From Polynucleobacter necessarius (lineage in GTDB: Bacteria; Pseudomonadota; Gammaproteobacteria; Burkholderiales; Burkholderiaceae), in the NCBI RefSeq assembly GCF_900095175.1, contig NZ_LT606946.1:1829417-1893416 (forward strand): a DNA stretch of 64,000 bases. Reading direction: 5' to 3'. This document shows positions 12,398 through 24,660 of this stretch, piece by piece (the first letter of the stretch is position 1; each line of letters starts with the position of its first letter). The notes beneath the pieces were generated by a model. That model saw only the letters and a program-made list of their open reading frames with translations, was not told where the DNA came from and made no database searches. A program made the translations under genes and the position numbers.

Positions 12398-12772
12398 ATG
12401 GCGATTACCAAAGAAGAAATCATTGATGCAGTAGGCAGCATGTCCGTAATGGATTTGAACGACTTGGTTAAGGCGTTCGAAGAGAAGTTTGGCGTTTCAG
12501 CTGCAGCGATGGCTGTTGCTGGTCCTGCTGGTGGTGGCGCAGCTGCTGCTGGTGAAGAGCAAACAGAATTCACTGTTAACTTGCTCGAAGCTGGCGCAAA
12601 CAAAGTTTCAGTAATTAAGGCTGTTCGTGAAATCACTGGTCTTGGCTTGAAAGAAGCTAAAGACTTAGTTGATGGCGCACCAAAGCCAATCAAAGAAGCT
12701 GTTGATAAGAAGACTGCTGAAGAAGCTAAGAAGAAGCTTGAAGAAGCTGGCGCTAAAGCAGAACTCAAGTAA
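12398..12772 (+). CDS. rplL: Ribosomal protein bL12 (L7/L12)
   Basis: A 124-residue stalk protein that recruits translation GTPases. The N-terminal dimerisation domain (about 1-33) is joined by an Ala/Gly-rich flexible hinge (about 36-54) to the C-terminal factor-binding domain with [24 protein letters not shown]. Composition is Ala/Glu/Lys-rich, as in all homologues. A clear GGAG precedes the ATG. Confidence 0.98.
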   Translation: MAITKEEIIDAVGSMSVMDLNDLVKAFEEKFGVSAAAMAVAGPAGGGAAAAGEEQTEFTVNLLEAGANKVSVIKAVREITGLGLKEAKDLVDGAPKPIKEAVDKKTAEEAKKKLEEAGAKAELK

Positions 12773-12784
12773 TACAAACTCAGT

Positions 12785-12809
12785 TAGCGCCCCTCAAAAA
12801 GGGGTGCTA
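12785..12809 (+). promoter_or_regulatory. Hairpin in the rplL-rpoB spacer (partial attenuator)
   Basis: A 9-bp stem TAGCGCCCC/GGGGTGCTA (one G-U pair) with loop TCAAAAA lies 13 bases after the rplL stop. No T run follows. It resembles the attenuator that lowers rpoBC expression relative to ribosomal proteins in E. coli, but without a U tract it may instead act by stalling or mRNA stability. Confidence 0.5.
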
Positions 12810-12857
12810 GCCATGTTGGGTTTGCCTTCTGATACGACTGCAGAATGCAAGTTTGGT

Positions 12858-12890
12858 CGGACACTAGATCTTTCGATTTAGTGTTGTCCG
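12858..12890 (+). promoter_or_regulatory. Long hairpin before rpoB (possible RNase III site)
   Basis: CGGACACTA pairs with TAGTGTTGTCCG (small bulge), enclosing a 12-base loop, about 60 bases before the rpoB start. In E. coli a long hairpin at the same place is cut by RNase III. This is positional analogy only. Confidence 0.5.
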
Positions 12891-12950
12891 CCAGTGATTG
12901 GTAGTGGCCAATCGCCAAATCTTTGTACAGTCGCTGAATTCGGAGATGAA

Positions 12951-15900
12951 ATGAACTACAGCTTCACCGAACGCAAGCGAGTCCGTAAAAGCTTTGCTAA
13001 GCGAGTAAATAATCATCAGGTTCCATGCCTGATTGCAACGCAGCTGGAATCCTACGCTAAATTTTTACAGGCTGAAAAGCCAGCAATGTCTCGTCTTACA
13101 GAGGGACTTCAAGCTGCCGTTACATCAGCATTCCCAATTGTGTCCAACAATGGCTACGCACGTATGGAATACGTGTCATATCAGTTGTCACAGCCACCGT
13201 TTGACGTTAAAGAATGTCAACAACGTGGTTACACATACCACTCAGCCTTACGTGTAAAAGTTCGCTTGATTATTTATGATCGCGAAGCACCTACTAAGGT
13301 TAAAGAGGTAAAAGAGAGCGAAGTCTACATGGGTGAAATTCCACTCATGACTAATAACGGCTCTTTTGTGATCAACGGTACTGAGCGCGTCATCGTTTCT
13401 CAGTTACGCCGTTCCCCAGGCGTGTTCTTCGAGCACGATAAGGGCAAGACACATAGCTCAGGTAAGTTGCTGTTCTCAGCGCGCATCATTCCTTACCGTG
13501 GTTCATGGCTCGATTTTGAGTTTGATCCAAAAGACATTCTCTATTTCCGCGTTGACCGTCGTCGTAAGATGCCCGTCACCATTTTGCTCAAAGCAATTGG
13601 TTTAAACAACGAGCAGATTCTTGCAAACTGCTTTAACTTTGATCATTTCTCATTGGGCGCAAATGGCGCTTCTATGGAATTTGTTCCAGAGCGTTTGCGT
13701 GGCCAAATGGCCAGCTTTGATGTGCTAGATAAGAATGGCGTTGTTGTCATTCAAAAAGACAAGCGTATCAATGCAAAACATATTCGTGAGCTCGAAGCTG
13801 CTAAGACAAAGAACATCGTTGTCCCAGATGATTACTTAGTTGGTCGCGTAGTTGCACGTAATATCATTGATCCAGACTCTGGTGAAATTCTAGCTTACGC
13901 TAATGATGAAATCACTGAAGAGTTGTTGGCTACATTGCGCGATGCAGGCATTAAGCAATTGGAAACCATCTACACCAATGATTTGGATTCTGGCGCATAC
14001 ATTTCACAGACATTGCGTACTGATGAAACTGCAGATCAAATGGCTGCTCGTATTGCCATTTATCGCATGATGCGCCCTGGTGAGCCTCCAACAGAAGATG
14101 CTGTTGAAGCCTTGTTCCGGCGCTTGTTCTACAACGAAGATAGTTACGATTTATCACGCGTTGGTCGTATGAAAGTAAACAGCCGTCTCGGTCGTTCTGA
14201 GATGGAAGGCAAAGTGGTTTTGTCGGACGAAGATATCCTCGACACCATTAAGTCTTTGGTTGACTTGCGTAACGGTAAAGGCGAAGTCGATGACATCGAT
14301 CACTTAGGTAATCGTCGCGTACGTTGCGTAGGTGAGTTGGCTGAGAATCAATTCCGTGCTGGTTTGTCACGTGTTGAGCGTGCGGTTAAAGAACGTCTCG
14401 GCCAAGCCGAAACAGAAAACCTCATGCCGCATGATTTGATTAACAGCAAGCCAATCTCTTCAGCGATTCGTGAGTTCTTCGGTTCTTCACAGCTGTCCCA
14501 GTTTATGGACCAAACAAACCCATTGTCAGAGATTACGCACAAGCGTCGTATTTCTGCATTGGGACCTGGTGGTTTGACGCGCGAGCGCGCAGGTTTCGAA
14601 GTGCGCGACGTACACCCAACCCACTACGGACGTGTTTGCCCAATTGAAACTCCAGAAGGACCAAACATTGGTCTGATCAACTCACTCGCGTTGTTTGCGC
14701 GTTTGAATGAACATGGTTTCTTAGAGACCCCATACCGTAAAGTTTCCAATAGCAAAGTAAGCGACGAAGTGGTTTACCTCTCTGCGATTGAAGAAGCGAA
14801 ATACGTGATTGCTCAGGCAAACGCAACGATCGACAAGAGTGGTAAGTTGGCCGATGAATTGGTTTCAGCGCGTCAAGCTGGTGAGACCATGATGGTTAGC
14901 CCAGAGCGTATCGATTTCATCGACGTTGCCCCTAGTCAGATCGTTTCTGCTGCTGCTTCATTGGTTCCATTCTTGGAGCATGACGATGCGAACCGTGCGT
15001 TGATGGGTGCGAATATGCAACGTCAAGCGGTTCCTTGCTTGCGTCCAGATAAACCATTGGTTGGCACAGGTTTAGAGCGTATCGTTGCGGTTGACTCAGG
15101 TACAGTTATTTTGGCTTCCCGTGGCGGTATCGTTGACTACGTTGACGCTAACCGTGTAGTTATTCGTGTAAACGATGACGAGACAGCGGCCGGTGAAGTT
15201 GGTGTGGATATTTATAACCTCATCAAGTACACCCGTTCTAACCAAAATACCAACATTAACCAACGTCCAATCGTTCAGGCTGGTGATCGTGTAGCCCGTG
15301 GCGACGTAGTTGCTGACGGCGCATCTACCGATTTGGGTGAATTGGCTTTGGGTCAAAACATGACTGTGGCATTTATGCCATGGAACGGTTACAACTTCGA
15401 AGATTCAATCTTGATCTCTGAGAAAGTTGTTGCTGACGACCGTTACACCTCTATTCATATTGAAGAGTTGTCGGTTGTTGCTCGTGATACCAAGCTTGGT
15501 TCAGAAGAAATTACACGCGATATCTCCAACTTGGCTGAGTCACAACTCTCCCGTTTGGATGAGAGCGGTATTGTTTATATCGGTGCTGAGGTTGAAGCTG
15601 GTGACGTATTGGTTGGTAAAGTTACTCCTAAGGGTGAGACTACTCTCACTCCAGAAGAGAAGTTACTGCGTGCGATCTTCGGTGAAAAAGCATCTGACGT
15701 TAAAGATACTTCTTTGCGCGTTTCATCTGGAATGATCGGTACCGTTATTGATGTTCAAGTCTTCACCCGCGAAGGCATTGAGCGCGATGCACGTGCGCAG
15801 TCAATTATTCAAGAAGAATTACAACGCTATCGTTTGGACTTAAACGACCAGTTGCGTATTGTTGAAGGCGATGCCTTCATGCGTTTAGAAAAGCTGTTGA

Positions 15901-17051
15901 TTGGCAAAGTTGCCAATGGTGGTCCTCAGAAATTAGCTAAAGGCACTAAGCTCGACAAGGAATACCTTGCCAGCCTAGATAAATACTATTGGTTTGATGT
16001 TCATCCAGCAGATGATGAGGTTGCCACACAGGCTGAGGCAATCAAATCTTCTATCGAAGCGAAGCGTAAGCAATTTGATGAGGCTTTTGAAGAGAAGCGC
16101 ACCAAGCTTACCCAAGGTGATGATTTGCAGCCTGGCGTAACGAAGATGGTTAAGGTGTACTTGGCAGTTAAGCGTCGCTTACAGCCTGGCGACAAGATGG
16201 CCGGTCGTCACGGTAATAAAGGTGTGGTTTCTAAAATCGCTCCTGCAGAAGACATGCCATTTATGGCTGACGGACGCCCTGTTGATATCGTCTTGAACCC
16301 ATTGGGCGTTCCTTCCCGTATGAACGTAGGTCAGATCTTGGAAACCCACTTAGGTTGGGCAGCTCAAGGTATTGGTAAGCGTATTGATGAGATGGTTCGT
16401 CAACAAGCTAAGCAAGCTGAACTCCGCAAGTTCATGAAGCAGCTTTACAACGAAACCGGTCGTATCGAAGATATCGATAACTTCACTGATGAGCAGATTA
16501 CTGTTTTGGCTGAGAATTTACGCCAAGGCTTGCCATTTGCTACTCCAGTATTTGACGGTGCAACCGAAGCTGAAATCGGCCGCATGCTGGAGTTGGCTTA
16601 TCCAGATGAAGTAGCTACTGCATTGAAGATGACGCCTTCACGTCAGCAAATGATTTTGTGTGACGGCCGTACTGGCGATCAGTTTGAGCGTCCTGTAACT
16701 GTTGGCGTAATGCACGTCTTGAAACTCCACCATTTGGTCGATGACAAGATGCACGCACGTTCAACCGGACCTTACTCTTTAGTAACGCAACAGCCACTTG
16801 GCGGTAAAGCTCAGTTTGGTGGTCAGCGCTTTGGTGAGATGGAAGTTTGGGCCCTCGAAGCATACGGCGCTTCATATGTCTTGCAGGAAATGCTGACAGT
16901 GAAGTCCGATGACGTCGCAGGCCGTACCAAGGTTTACGAAAACATCGTCAAGGGCGAGCACACAATTGATGCTGGCATGCCCGAATCCTTTAACGTGTTG
17001 GTAAAAGAAATCCGCTCGTTGGGTATTGACATTGACATGGAGCGCAACTGA
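12951..17051 (+). CDS. rpoB: RNA polymerase subunit beta
   Basis: A 1,366-residue RNA polymerase catalytic subunit. The start is the ATG encoding [15 protein letters not shown], preceded by GGAGATGAA; an upstream in-frame extension is non-conserved. The rifampicin-binding region [20 protein letters not shown] is at about residues 510-530 and is wild type at the commonly mutated positions. Later regions include PYNFED-type [13 protein letters not shown] and [13 protein letters not shown] near the active site. It ends one base before the rpoC start. Full length for betaproteobacteria. Confidence 0.98.
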   Translation: MNYSFTERKRVRKSFAKRVNNHQVPCLIATQLESYAKFLQAEKPAMSRLTEGLQAAVTSAFPIVSNNGYARMEYVSYQLSQPPFDVKECQQRGYTYHSALRVKVRLIIYDREAPTKVKEVKESEVYMGEIPLMTNNGSFVINGTERVIVSQLRRSPGVFFEHDKGKTHSSGKLLFSARIIPYRGSWLDFEFDPKDILYFRVDRRRKMPVTILLKAIGLNNEQILANCFNFDHFSLGANGASMEFVPERLRGQMASFDVLDKNGVVVIQKDKRINAKHIRELEAAKTKNIVVPDDYLVGRVVARNIIDPDSGEILAYANDEITEELLATLRDAGIKQLETIYTNDLDSGAYISQTLRTDETADQMAARIAIYRMMRPGEPPTEDAVEALFRRLFYNEDSYDLSRVGRMKVNSRLGRSEMEGKVVLSDEDILDTIKSLVDLRNGKGEVDDIDHLGNRRVRCVGELAENQFRAGLSRVERAVKERLGQAETENLMPHDLINSKPISSAIREFFGSSQLSQFMDQTNPLSEITHKRRISALGPGGLTRERAGFEVRDVHPTHYGRVCPIETPEGPNIGLINSLALFARLNEHGFLETPYRKVSNSKVSDEVVYLSAIEEAKYVIAQANATIDKSGKLADELVSARQAGETMMVSPERIDFIDVAPSQIVSAAASLVPFLEHDDANRALMGANMQRQAVPCLRPDKPLVGTGLERIVAVDSGTVILASRGGIVDYVDANRVVIRVNDDETAAGEVGVDIYNLIKYTRSNQNTNINQRPIVQAGDRVARGDVVADGASTDLGELALGQNMTVAFMPWNGYNFEDSILISEKVVADDRYTSIHIEELSVVARDTKLGSEEITRDISNLAESQLSRLDESGIVYIGAEVEAGDVLVGKVTPKGETTLTPEEKLLRAIFGEKASDVKDTSLRVSSGMIGTVIDVQVFTREGIERDARAQSIIQEELQRYRLDLNDQLRIVEGDAFMRLEKLLIGKVANGGPQKLAKGTKLDKEYLASLDKYYWFDVHPADDEVATQAEAIKSSIEAKRKQFDEAFEEKRTKLTQGDDLQPGVTKMVKVYLAVKRRLQPGDKMAGRHGNKGVVSKIAPAEDMPFMADGRPVDIVLNPLGVPSRMNVGQILETHLGWAAQGIGKRIDEMVRQQAKQAELRKFMKQLYNETGRIEDIDNFTDEQITVLAENLRQGLPFATPVFDGATEAEIGRMLELAYPDEVATALKMTPSRQQMILCDGRTGDQFERPVTVGVMHVLKLHHLVDDKMHARSTGPYSLVTQQPLGGKAQFGGQRFGEMEVWALEAYGASYVLQEMLTVKSDDVAGRTKVYENIVKGEHTIDAGMPESFNVLVKEIRSLGIDIDMERN

Positions 17052-17052
17052 T

Positions 17053-20000
17053 ATGAAAGCATTGCTCGATTTATTTAAGCAAACGCAGGGTGATGAGCAG
17101 TTTGATGTCATCAAGATTGGTCTTGCATCCCCTGAGAAAATTCGCTCATGGTCTTTTGGTGAAGTACGCAAACCAGAAACCATCAACTACCGGACTTTTA
17201 AGCCCGAGCGTGATGGTTTGTTCTGCGCCAAGATTTTTGGACCAACCAAAGACTACGAGTGCTTATGCGGTAAGTACAAGCGTTTAAAGTTCCGTGGCGT
17301 TATCTGTGAGAAGTGTGGCGTTGAAGTTACGCTCGCTAAGGTACGTCGTGAGCGCATGGGCCACATTGAGTTGGCAGCCCCTGTAGCGCACATCTGGTTC
17401 TTGAAGTCATTGCCGTCCCGCTTGGGTATGGTTCTCGATATGACATTGCGTGATATCGAGCGCGTTCTTTACTTTGAAGCATATGTCGTTGTTGATCCTG
17501 GCATGACTCCTGAAGGCGCGATGAAGCGTGGTCAGATCATGTCTGAGGACGAGTACATTGCCAAGACTGAAGAGTATGGTGACGGTGCATTTACTGCCAT
17601 CATGGGCGCTGAAGGTATTCGTGATCTCTTGCGTTCGATTGACATTGATCGTGAAGTTGAGACCATTCGCGCTGACTTGAAAGCCACTGGTAGCGATGCC
17701 AAGATCAAGAAATACGCTAAGCGCTTAAAAGTGCTCGAGGCGTTCCAGACTTCAGGTATTAAGCCTGACTGGATGATCATGGAAGTATTGCCAGTATTGC
17801 CACCTGAATTGCGCCCATTGGTGCCATTGGATGGCGGTCGCTTTGCTACTTCCGATTTGAACGACCTTTATCGTCGCGTGATTAACCGTAACAACCGTCT
17901 CAAGCGTTTGTTAGAGTTGCGCGCACCAGAGATCATCGCTCGTAACGAAAAACGTATGTTGCAAGAAGCGGTTGACTCATTGCTCGACAACGGTCGTCGC
18001 GGTAAGGCTATGACTGGCGCTAACAAGCGTCCATTGAAGTCCTTGGCTGAGATGATTAAAGGTAAGAGCGGTCGTTTCCGTCAAAACTTGTTGGGTAAAC
18101 GCGTTGACTACTCAGGTCGTTCAGTCATCGTGGTTGGCCCTACATTGAAATTGCATCAGTGCGGCTTACCAAAATTGATGGCCTTGGAATTGTTCAAGCC
18201 ATTTATTTTCAACAAGCTTGAGACTTTGGGAATTGCAACCACAATTAAGGCTGCGAAGAAAGAAGTTGAAAGTCAGACTCCAATCGTTTGGGACATTCTC
18301 GAAGAAGTGATTCGTGAGCATCCAATCATGCTCAACCGTGCGCCTACATTGCACCGTCTTGGTATTCAGGCTTTCGAGCCAATGCTGATTGAAGGCAAGG
18401 CGATCCAATTGCACCCATTAGTCTGCGCGGCATTTAACGCCGACTTTGACGGTGACCAAATGGCGGTTCACGTTCCTTTGTCGCTCGAAGCGCAAATGGA
18501 AGCACGTACATTGATGTTGGCTTCGAACAACGTATTGTTCCCAGCTAACGGCGAGCCATCTATCGTTCCTTCACAGGACGTGGTGTTGGGTCTGTACTAC
18601 GCTACTCGTGACAAGATTAACGGTAAAGGCGAAGGCATGGTCTTCGCTAATATCACTGAAGTAATTCGTGCATATGAAGCTGGCCAAGTTGAATTGGCTT
18701 CACGCGTTGCTGTACGTATTACTGAGTTTGAGATTGTGGACAAAAAGGCAGAGGGCGATGCCCGTTTTGCTGAAAAGACCAAGATCTATCAAACCTCAGT
18801 TGGCCGTGCAATCCTGTCAGAAATTTTGCCTAAAGGCATGTCTTTCGAGGAAATCAATAAGCCTCTGAAGAAAAAAGAAATCTCACGCTTAATCAATACT
18901 TCGTTCCGTAAGTGCGGCCTTCGTGAAACAGTTATTTTTGCTGACCGCCTCTTGCAGTCTGGTTTCCGCTTGGCGACTAACGCTGGTATCTCGGTTGCGA
19001 TCGACGATATGCTGATTCCAAGCTCTAAAGAGCGCATCATCACTGAAGCTTCTACCAAGGTTAAAGAGTATGACAAGCAGTTCATGTCAGGCCTCGTAAC
19101 CAATCAAGAGCGTTATAACAACGTGGTTGATATTTGGGGTGCCGCTAGTGACCAAGTTGGTAAAGCGATGATGGATGAGTTGTCACACGTTGACGTACTC
19201 GACCGTAACGGTAAAACTGTGCGTCAAGAATCTTTCAACTCCATCTACATGATGGCGGATTCTGGTGCGCGTGGATCTGCAGCGCAGATTCGTCAGTTGG
19301 CTGGTATGCGTGGTTTGATGGCGAAGCCTGATGGCTCCATTATTGAAACCCCAATTACTGCGAACTTCCGTGAAGGTTTGAACGTGTTGCAGTACTTCAT
19401 CTCAACCCACGGTGCTCGTAAAGGTCTGGCTGATACAGCGTTGAAGACAGCGAACTCTGGTTACTTGACACGTCGTTTATGCGACGTAACTCAAGACCTC
19501 GTGGTTATTGAAGAAGATTGCGGCGCAACTTCTGGCGTAACGATGAAGGCGCTTGTTGAAGGTGGCGAAATTATCGAAGCATTGCGTGACCGTATTTTGG
19601 GTCGTGTATGTATCGGTGACATCTTTCATCCTGACACACAAGAGGTCATCGTTCCTAACGACACATTGCTCGATGAAGATCATGTTGATCAAATCGTTGC
19701 CTTGGGTATCGATGAAGTTAAAGTTCGCACAGTGTTGTCATGCTTAACTCGCTTTGGCTTGTGCGCTAAGTGCTATGGCCGTGATTTAGGTCGCGGTGGT
19801 TTGGTAAACGTTGGTGAGGCGGTTGGTGTTATCGCTGCTCAGTCCATCGGTGAGCCAGGTACACAGTTGACTATGCGTACTTTCCACATTGGTGGTGCAG
19901 CGTCACGTGCATTGGTTGCAAGCAATATTGAAGCAAAGTCTAACGGTACCCTGAAGTTCTCTGGCACGATGCGTGTTGTGAAGAATGCGAAGGGTGAGCA

Positions 20001-21315
20001 GATCGTGATTTCACGTTCTGGCGAAGCCGTGATCATTGACGATAACGGTCGTGAGCGTGAGCGTCATAAAGTGCCTTACGGTGCAACTCTCTTGTTGAAA
20101 GAAGATGCTGCAGTGAAAGCTGGCGCAAGCTTGGCAACATGGAATCCGTTAACACGTCCAATCATCTCTGAGTACGCTGGTATTGCTCGCTTCGACAACG
20201 TTGAAGAAGGTGTTACTGTAGCCAAGCAGGTTGACGAAGTAACTGGCCTCTCCACTTTGGTAGTGATTGACGGTAAGCGTCGTAGTGCTGCTAGCAAAGG
20301 CGTTCGTCCAATGATCCACTTAGTTGATGACAAGAGCGGCGAAGTGATGATTGCAGGTACAGATCACCCAGTAAACATCGGTTTACAAGTTGGCGCTTTG
20401 ATCACTGTTAAAGATGGTCAAAAAGTTGAGGTTGGTGAAGTATTGGCACGTATTCCAATCGAATCACAGAAGACTCGCGACATTACCGGTGGTTTGCCAC
20501 GCGTTGCTGAATTGTTCGAAGCACGTTCACCAAAAGATGCTGCTGTATTGGCTAAAGTCACTGGAACTGTTTCCTTCGGTAAAGAAACCAAAGGTAAGCA
20601 GCGCTTAGTGATTGCCGATATGGATGGCGAAGCAAATGAATTCTTGATTCCTAAAGAGAAGCAAGTTCTCGTTCATGACGGTCAAGTTGTGAACAAGGGC
20701 GAGATGATTGTGGAAGGCCCTGCCGATCCGCATGATATCTTGACACTGAGAGGTATTGAGGAGCTGGCGATCTACATCGTGGACGAAGTTCAAGACGTTT
20801 ACCGTTTGCAAGGCGTGAAGATTAATGACAAGCACATTGAAGTCATCGTGCGTCAAATGTTGCGTCGTGTGCAAATTACTGATGGTGGCGATACTGCCTA
20901 CATCACTGGTGAGCAAGTTGAGCGTTCTAAGTTGTATGACGCAAACGATGCTGTGATTGCTCAAGGTAAGCGCCCAGCTCAATTCGAGAATGCGTTGCTC
21001 GGTATTACTAAGGCATCCTTGTCGACAGACAGCTTCATTTCAGCGGCTTCTTTCCAAGAAACCACCCGTGTATTGACCGAAGCCGCAATTATGGGCAAGA
21101 CCGATACACTCCGTGGCCTCAAGGAAAACGTTATTATTGGTCGCTTGATCCCTGCTGGTACTGGCTTGTCTTACCGCCGTGCACGCAAGGTCAGAGAGCA
21201 ATTCGAGCGTGATCGCGCTCAAATGATTGCCGCCGAAGAGGAAGCAATGGCTGATATGCCTGTAGAAATAGAGGCTGAAGTGATTGCTCCTGCTGGGGAG
21301 GCTGATCCAAGCTAA
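17053..21315 (+). CDS. rpoC: RNA polymerase subunit beta'
   Basis: A 1,420-residue catalytic subunit. The first zinc site is CLCGKYKRL...CEKCG near residues 70-88. The catalytic magnesium motif NADFDGDQM is near 460-469. The second zinc site comprises the Cys of DCGATSG and the cluster [15 protein letters not shown]. The bridge and trigger helices fall in the [23 protein letters not shown] region. The chosen ATG follows the rpoB stop by one base, so the two are translationally coupled. An acidic C-terminal tail follows the conserved end. An intrinsic terminator lies 10 bases downstream. Confidence 0.98.
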   Translation: MKALLDLFKQTQGDEQFDVIKIGLASPEKIRSWSFGEVRKPETINYRTFKPERDGLFCAKIFGPTKDYECLCGKYKRLKFRGVICEKCGVEVTLAKVRRERMGHIELAAPVAHIWFLKSLPSRLGMVLDMTLRDIERVLYFEAYVVVDPGMTPEGAMKRGQIMSEDEYIAKTEEYGDGAFTAIMGAEGIRDLLRSIDIDREVETIRADLKATGSDAKIKKYAKRLKVLEAFQTSGIKPDWMIMEVLPVLPPELRPLVPLDGGRFATSDLNDLYRRVINRNNRLKRLLELRAPEIIARNEKRMLQEAVDSLLDNGRRGKAMTGANKRPLKSLAEMIKGKSGRFRQNLLGKRVDYSGRSVIVVGPTLKLHQCGLPKLMALELFKPFIFNKLETLGIATTIKAAKKEVESQTPIVWDILEEVIREHPIMLNRAPTLHRLGIQAFEPMLIEGKAIQLHPLVCAAFNADFDGDQMAVHVPLSLEAQMEARTLMLASNNVLFPANGEPSIVPSQDVVLGLYYATRDKINGKGEGMVFANITEVIRAYEAGQVELASRVAVRITEFEIVDKKAEGDARFAEKTKIYQTSVGRAILSEILPKGMSFEEINKPLKKKEISRLINTSFRKCGLRETVIFADRLLQSGFRLATNAGISVAIDDMLIPSSKERIITEASTKVKEYDKQFMSGLVTNQERYNNVVDIWGAASDQVGKAMMDELSHVDVLDRNGKTVRQESFNSIYMMADSGARGSAAQIRQLAGMRGLMAKPDGSIIETPITANFREGLNVLQYFISTHGARKGLADTALKTANSGYLTRRLCDVTQDLVVIEEDCGATSGVTMKALVEGGEIIEALRDRILGRVCIGDIFHPDTQEVIVPNDTLLDEDHVDQIVALGIDEVKVRTVLSCLTRFGLCAKCYGRDLGRGGLVNVGEAVGVIAAQSIGEPGTQLTMRTFHIGGAASRALVASNIEAKSNGTLKFSGTMRVVKNAKGEQIVISRSGEAVIIDDNGRERERHKVPYGATLLLKEDAAVKAGASLATWNPLTRPIISEYAGIARFDNVEEGVTVAKQVDEVTGLSTLVVIDGKRRSAASKGVRPMIHLVDDKSGEVMIAGTDHPVNIGLQVGALITVKDGQKVEVGEVLARIPIESQKTRDITGGLPRVAELFEARSPKDAAVLAKVTGTVSFGKETKGKQRLVIADMDGEANEFLIPKEKQVLVHDGQVVNKGEMIVEGPADPHDILTLRGIEELAIYIVDEVQDVYRLQGVKINDKHIEVIVRQMLRRVQITDGGDTAYITGEQVERSKLYDANDAVIAQGKRPAQFENALLGITKASLSTDSFISAASFQETTRVLTEAAIMGKTDTLRGLKENVIIGRLIPAGTGLSYRRARKVREQFERDRAQMIAAEEEAMADMPVEIEAEVIAPAGEADPS

Positions 21316-21325
21316 TTTGGTATTC

Positions 21326-21349
21326 CTGGCCAGAAATGGCCAGTTTTTT
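21326..21349 (+). terminator. rpoC terminator
   Basis: A perfect 7-bp stem CTGGCCA/TGGCCAG with a GAAA loop is followed by six T residues, 10 bases after the rpoC stop. It ends the rplKAJL-rpoBC transcription unit. Confidence 0.92.
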
Positions 21350-21358
21350 CCCTCGAGG

Positions 21359-21387
21359 TTGACGGAAAGGGCTGGCCAGGCTAGAAT
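21359..21387 (+). promoter_or_regulatory. str operon promoter (rpsL)
   Basis: TTGACG, a 17-base spacer and TAGAAT give a good sigma-70 promoter 10 bases past the rpoC terminator and about 100 bases before rpsL. The spacer contains CTGGCCAG, a third copy of the terminator-arm sequence. Confidence 0.75.
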
Positions 21388-21491
21388 GCTGAGTTATACT
21401 GATTCAGAAGAGGGTCGTTTTGACCTAGGATTTCTCTAAGTCATTGATTTTCTTGAAGAAAGCAACAAAGAAGTACTAACCGAGCTATTTT

Positions 21492-21872
21492 ATGCCAACA
21501 ATTAATCAATTATTACGTAAGCCAAGAACGCGGCTGACCGTTAAAAGCAAGAGCCCTGCGCTGCAAAACAGCCCGCAGCGCCGTGGTGTATGTACACGTG
21601 TGTATACAACTACTCCTAAAAAGCCTAACTCTGCGCTACGTAAAGTAGCTAAAGTTCGCCTAACCAATGGTTTTGAAGTCATTTCATACATTGGTGGTGA
21701 AGGCCATAACCTCCAGGAACACTCAGTAGTATTGATCCGTGGTGGTCGTGTAAAGGATTTGCCAGGTGTTCGTTACCACATCGTTCGTGGCTCACTTGAC
21801 TTGCAAGGTGTTAAAGACCGTAAGCAGTCACGTTCCAAGTACGGTGCTAAGCGCGCTAAGAAAGCTGCTTAA
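21492..21872 (+). CDS. rpsL: Ribosomal protein uS12
   Basis: A 126-residue decoding-centre protein. The streptomycin-relevant loop [11 protein letters not shown] (Lys43/44) and the second loop KDLPGVRYH are unaltered, so the sequence is streptomycin-sensitive type. First gene of the str operon (rpsL-rpsG-fusA-tuf). A structured 110-base leader precedes it. Confidence 0.98.
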   Translation: MPTINQLLRKPRTRLTVKSKSPALQNSPQRRGVCTRVYTTTPKKPNSALRKVAKVRLTNGFEVISYIGGEGHNLQEHSVVLIRGGRVKDLPGVRYHIVRGSLDLQGVKDRKQSRSKYGAKRAKKAA

Positions 21873-22022
21873 TAGCAACTTACAGTATTTGTAGTAGGTC
21901 TTCGTTTGTCAGACTTTAAAGACAAGTAAGTGGCCGTTCCGTTTAGAGAATTCTCTAGATAGTAGGACGGCCGGAGCGGGTGATCCATGTGGGCCACCCC
22001 TAACTGAACTGAAGGAGTAGTT

Positions 22023-22493
22023 ATGCCACGTCGTCGTGAAGTTCCCAAACGGGAAATCCTGCCTGATCCAAAATTCGGCAATGTAGAAGTAGCAAAATTC
22101 ATGAACGTCCTGATGTTGGACGGCAAAAAATCGGTTGCAGAGCGTATCGTTTACGGTGCCTTTGATCACATCGAGAAAAAAGCAAACAAAGAACCACTCG
22201 AAGTTTTCTCAACAGCTATGGGCAACGTTAAGCCAATGGTTGAGGTGAAGAGCCGTCGTGTTGGTGGCGCTAACTACCAGGTTCCTGTTGAAGTTCGCCC
22301 ATCACGCCGTTCTGCTTTGGCAATGCGCTGGGTGCGCGAAGCCGCTAAAAAGCGCGGTGAAAAATCTATGGCTCAACGTTTGGCCAACGAATTATTAGAA
22401 GCTGCAGAAGGTCGCGGCGGAGCAATGAAGAAGCGTGAAGAAGTTCACCGTATGGCAGAAGCCAACAAAGCTTTCTCACATTTCCGCTTCTAA
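22023..22493 (+). CDS. rpsG: Ribosomal protein uS7
   Basis: A 156-residue primary assembly protein of the 30S head. Conserved segments [15 protein letters not shown] and [11 protein letters not shown] are present. AAGGAG stands 7 bases before the ATG. The 150-base gap from rpsL includes GGCCGTTCCGTTT...AGGACGGCC, able to form a hairpin; S7 represses its own operon through this interval in E. coli, but no equivalent site is proven here. Confidence 0.98.
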   Translation: MPRRREVPKREILPDPKFGNVEVAKFMNVLMLDGKKSVAERIVYGAFDHIEKKANKEPLEVFSTAMGNVKPMVEVKSRRVGGANYQVPVEVRPSRRSALAMRWVREAAKKRGEKSMAQRLANELLEAAEGRGGAMKKREEVHRMAEANKAFSHFRF

Positions 22494-22520
22494 TCGCACA
22501 GTAAAGAAAAGGTACCAACA

Positions 22521-24623
22521 GTGGCACGTAAAACCCCTATCGACAAATACCGCAATATCGGTATTTCTGCGCATATTGACGCAGGTAAGACAACAACAAC
22601 AGAACGCGTTTTGTTCTACACCGGCGTTAATCACAAAATCGGTGAAGTGCATGATGGCGCTGCAACTATGGACTGGATGGAGCAAGAGCAAGAGCGTGGT
22701 ATCACGATTACTTCTGCTGCTACTACAACGTTCTGGAAGGGCATGGCTGGTAATTTCCTAGAGCACCGTATCAACATTATTGATACCCCAGGACACGTAG
22801 ACTTCACTATTGAAGTTGAGCGTTCAATGCGCGTTTTGGATGGCGCTTGCATGGTTTACTGTGCAGTAGGTGGTGTGCAGCCACAATCTGAAACTGTTTG
22901 GCGTCAAGCTAACAAGTATCAAGTTCCACGTTTAGCTTTCGTAAACAAGATGGACCGTACTGGTGCGAATTTCTTTAAGGTCTATGACCAAATGAAGATG
23001 CGCCTCAAAGCTAATCCTATCTTGATCCAAATTCCAATCGGTGCTGAAGAAAACTTCAAAGGTGTTGTGGATTTGGTGAAGATGAAAGCTATCTATTGGG
23101 ATGAGGCTTCACAAGGTACTAAATTTACATACGAAGATATCCCTGCTAAATTGCAAGCATCTGCCGAAGAGTGGCGCGAGAAAATGCTCGAAGCTGCTGC
23201 AGAGAGTTCAGAAGAGTTGATGGAAAAGTATCTCGGCGGCGAAGGCTTGACCGAGGAAGAAATTAAAGCAGGATTGCGTCAGCGTACTATCGCCAATGAA
23301 ATCGTTCCAATGTTGTGCGGAACAGCTTTCAAAAACAAAGGTGTTCAGGCGATGTTGGATGCGGTTGTTGAATTGTTGCCTTCACCATTAGACGTTCCAC
23401 CAGTTCCATGTGAATTGGAAGATGGCACACCGACAACACGTGAAGCTTCTGACAATGCGAAGTTTTCAGCATTGGCATTTAAGATCATGACTGACCCATT
23501 TGTTGGCCAGCTCATCTTCTTCCGTGTTTACTCAGGCATAATGAAATCTGGTGACACAATCTACAACCCAATCAAGGGCAAGAAAGAGCGTGTTGGTCGT
23601 TTGTTGCAGATGCATGCAAACGAACGTGAAGAAATCAAAGAAGTATTCGCTGGCGATATCGCAGCTGCTGTTGGTCTGAAAGACGCAACAACAGGCGAAA
23701 CATTGTGTGATCCAGATAGCATCGTTATTTTGGAGCGCATGGTATTCCCAGAGCCAGTGATCTCTCAAGCTGTAGAGCCAAAGACAAAAGCTGACCAAGA
23801 AAAAATGGGTCTTGCTTTGAATCGCTTGGCACAAGAAGATCCATCTTTCCGCGTAAAAACAGACGAAGAGTCTGGCCAAACAATTATTTCCGGTATGGGC
23901 GAGCTCCACTTGGAAATTTTGGTTGATCGTATGAAGCGTGAATTCGGTGTTGAAGCAACTGTTGGTAAGCCACAAGTTGCCTACCGTGAAACCATTCGCA
24001 AGGTTTGCGAAGAGATTGAAGGTAAATTCGTTAAGCAGTCTGGTGGTCGCGGTCAGTATGGTCACGTGGTATTGAAGTTAGAGCCACAAGCCCCAGGCAA
24101 AGGTTTTGAATTCGTTGACGCTATTAAGGGCGGTGTAGTTCCACGTGAATACATTCCTGCGGTAGAAAAAGGAATTATCGAAACATTGAACTTCGGTATT
24201 TTGGCTGGCTATCCAGTTGTAGATATCAAAGCAACATTGTTCTTCGGTTCATACCATGATGTTGACTCCAACGAAAACGCATTTAAGATGGCGGGCTCGA
24301 TGGCATTCAAAGATGGTATGCGCAAAGCATCACCAGTGTTGCTTGAACCAATGATGGCTGTTGAAGTTGAAACGCCAGAAGATTTCATGGGTAACGTAAT
24401 GGGTGACCTCTCATCACGTCGCGGTATTTTGCAAGGTATGGATGACATTCCAGGGGGCGGTAAGATCGTTCGCGCTGAAGTGCCATTGGCAGAGATGTTT
24501 GGTTACTCAACTGGCTTGCGCTCGTTGACCCAAGGTCGCGCTACCTACACCATGGAATTTAAGCATTATTCCGAAGCACCTAAGAACGTTGCTGAAGCAG
24601 TTATGGCTGCTAAAGCGAAGTAA
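22521..24623 (+). CDS. fusA: Elongation factor G
   Basis: A 700-residue translocation and ribosome-recycling GTPase starting with GTG. The G1 motif [13 protein letters not shown] is near residues 17-29, RGITIT near 60-65, DTPGHVDF near 88-95 and NKMDR near 142-146. Domains II-V are complete, including the domain IV tip region with [10 protein letters not shown]. Full length. It lies 27 bases after rpsG and 50 bases before the second tuf gene. Confidence 0.98.
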   Translation: MARKTPIDKYRNIGISAHIDAGKTTTTERVLFYTGVNHKIGEVHDGAATMDWMEQEQERGITITSAATTTFWKGMAGNFLEHRINIIDTPGHVDFTIEVERSMRVLDGACMVYCAVGGVQPQSETVWRQANKYQVPRLAFVNKMDRTGANFFKVYDQMKMRLKANPILIQIPIGAEENFKGVVDLVKMKAIYWDEASQGTKFTYEDIPAKLQASAEEWREKMLEAAAESSEELMEKYLGGEGLTEEEIKAGLRQRTIANEIVPMLCGTAFKNKGVQAMLDAVVELLPSPLDVPPVPCELEDGTPTTREASDNAKFSALAFKIMTDPFVGQLIFFRVYSGIMKSGDTIYNPIKGKKERVGRLLQMHANEREEIKEVFAGDIAAAVGLKDATTGETLCDPDSIVILERMVFPEPVISQAVEPKTKADQEKMGLALNRLAQEDPSFRVKTDEESGQTIISGMGELHLEILVDRMKREFGVEATVGKPQVAYRETIRKVCEEIEGKFVKQSGGRGQYGHVVLKLEPQAPGKGFEFVDAIKGGVVPREYIPAVEKGIIETLNFGILAGYPVVDIKATLFFGSYHDVDSNENAFKMAGSMAFKDGMRKASPVLLEPMMAVEVETPEDFMGNVMGDLSSRRGILQGMDDIPGGGKIVRAEVPLAEMFGYSTGLRSLTQGRATYTMEFKHYSEAPKNVAEAVMAAKAK

Positions 24624-24660
24624 TTTATCCACATTATTTTGAATATTGACTAGCTAAGAA

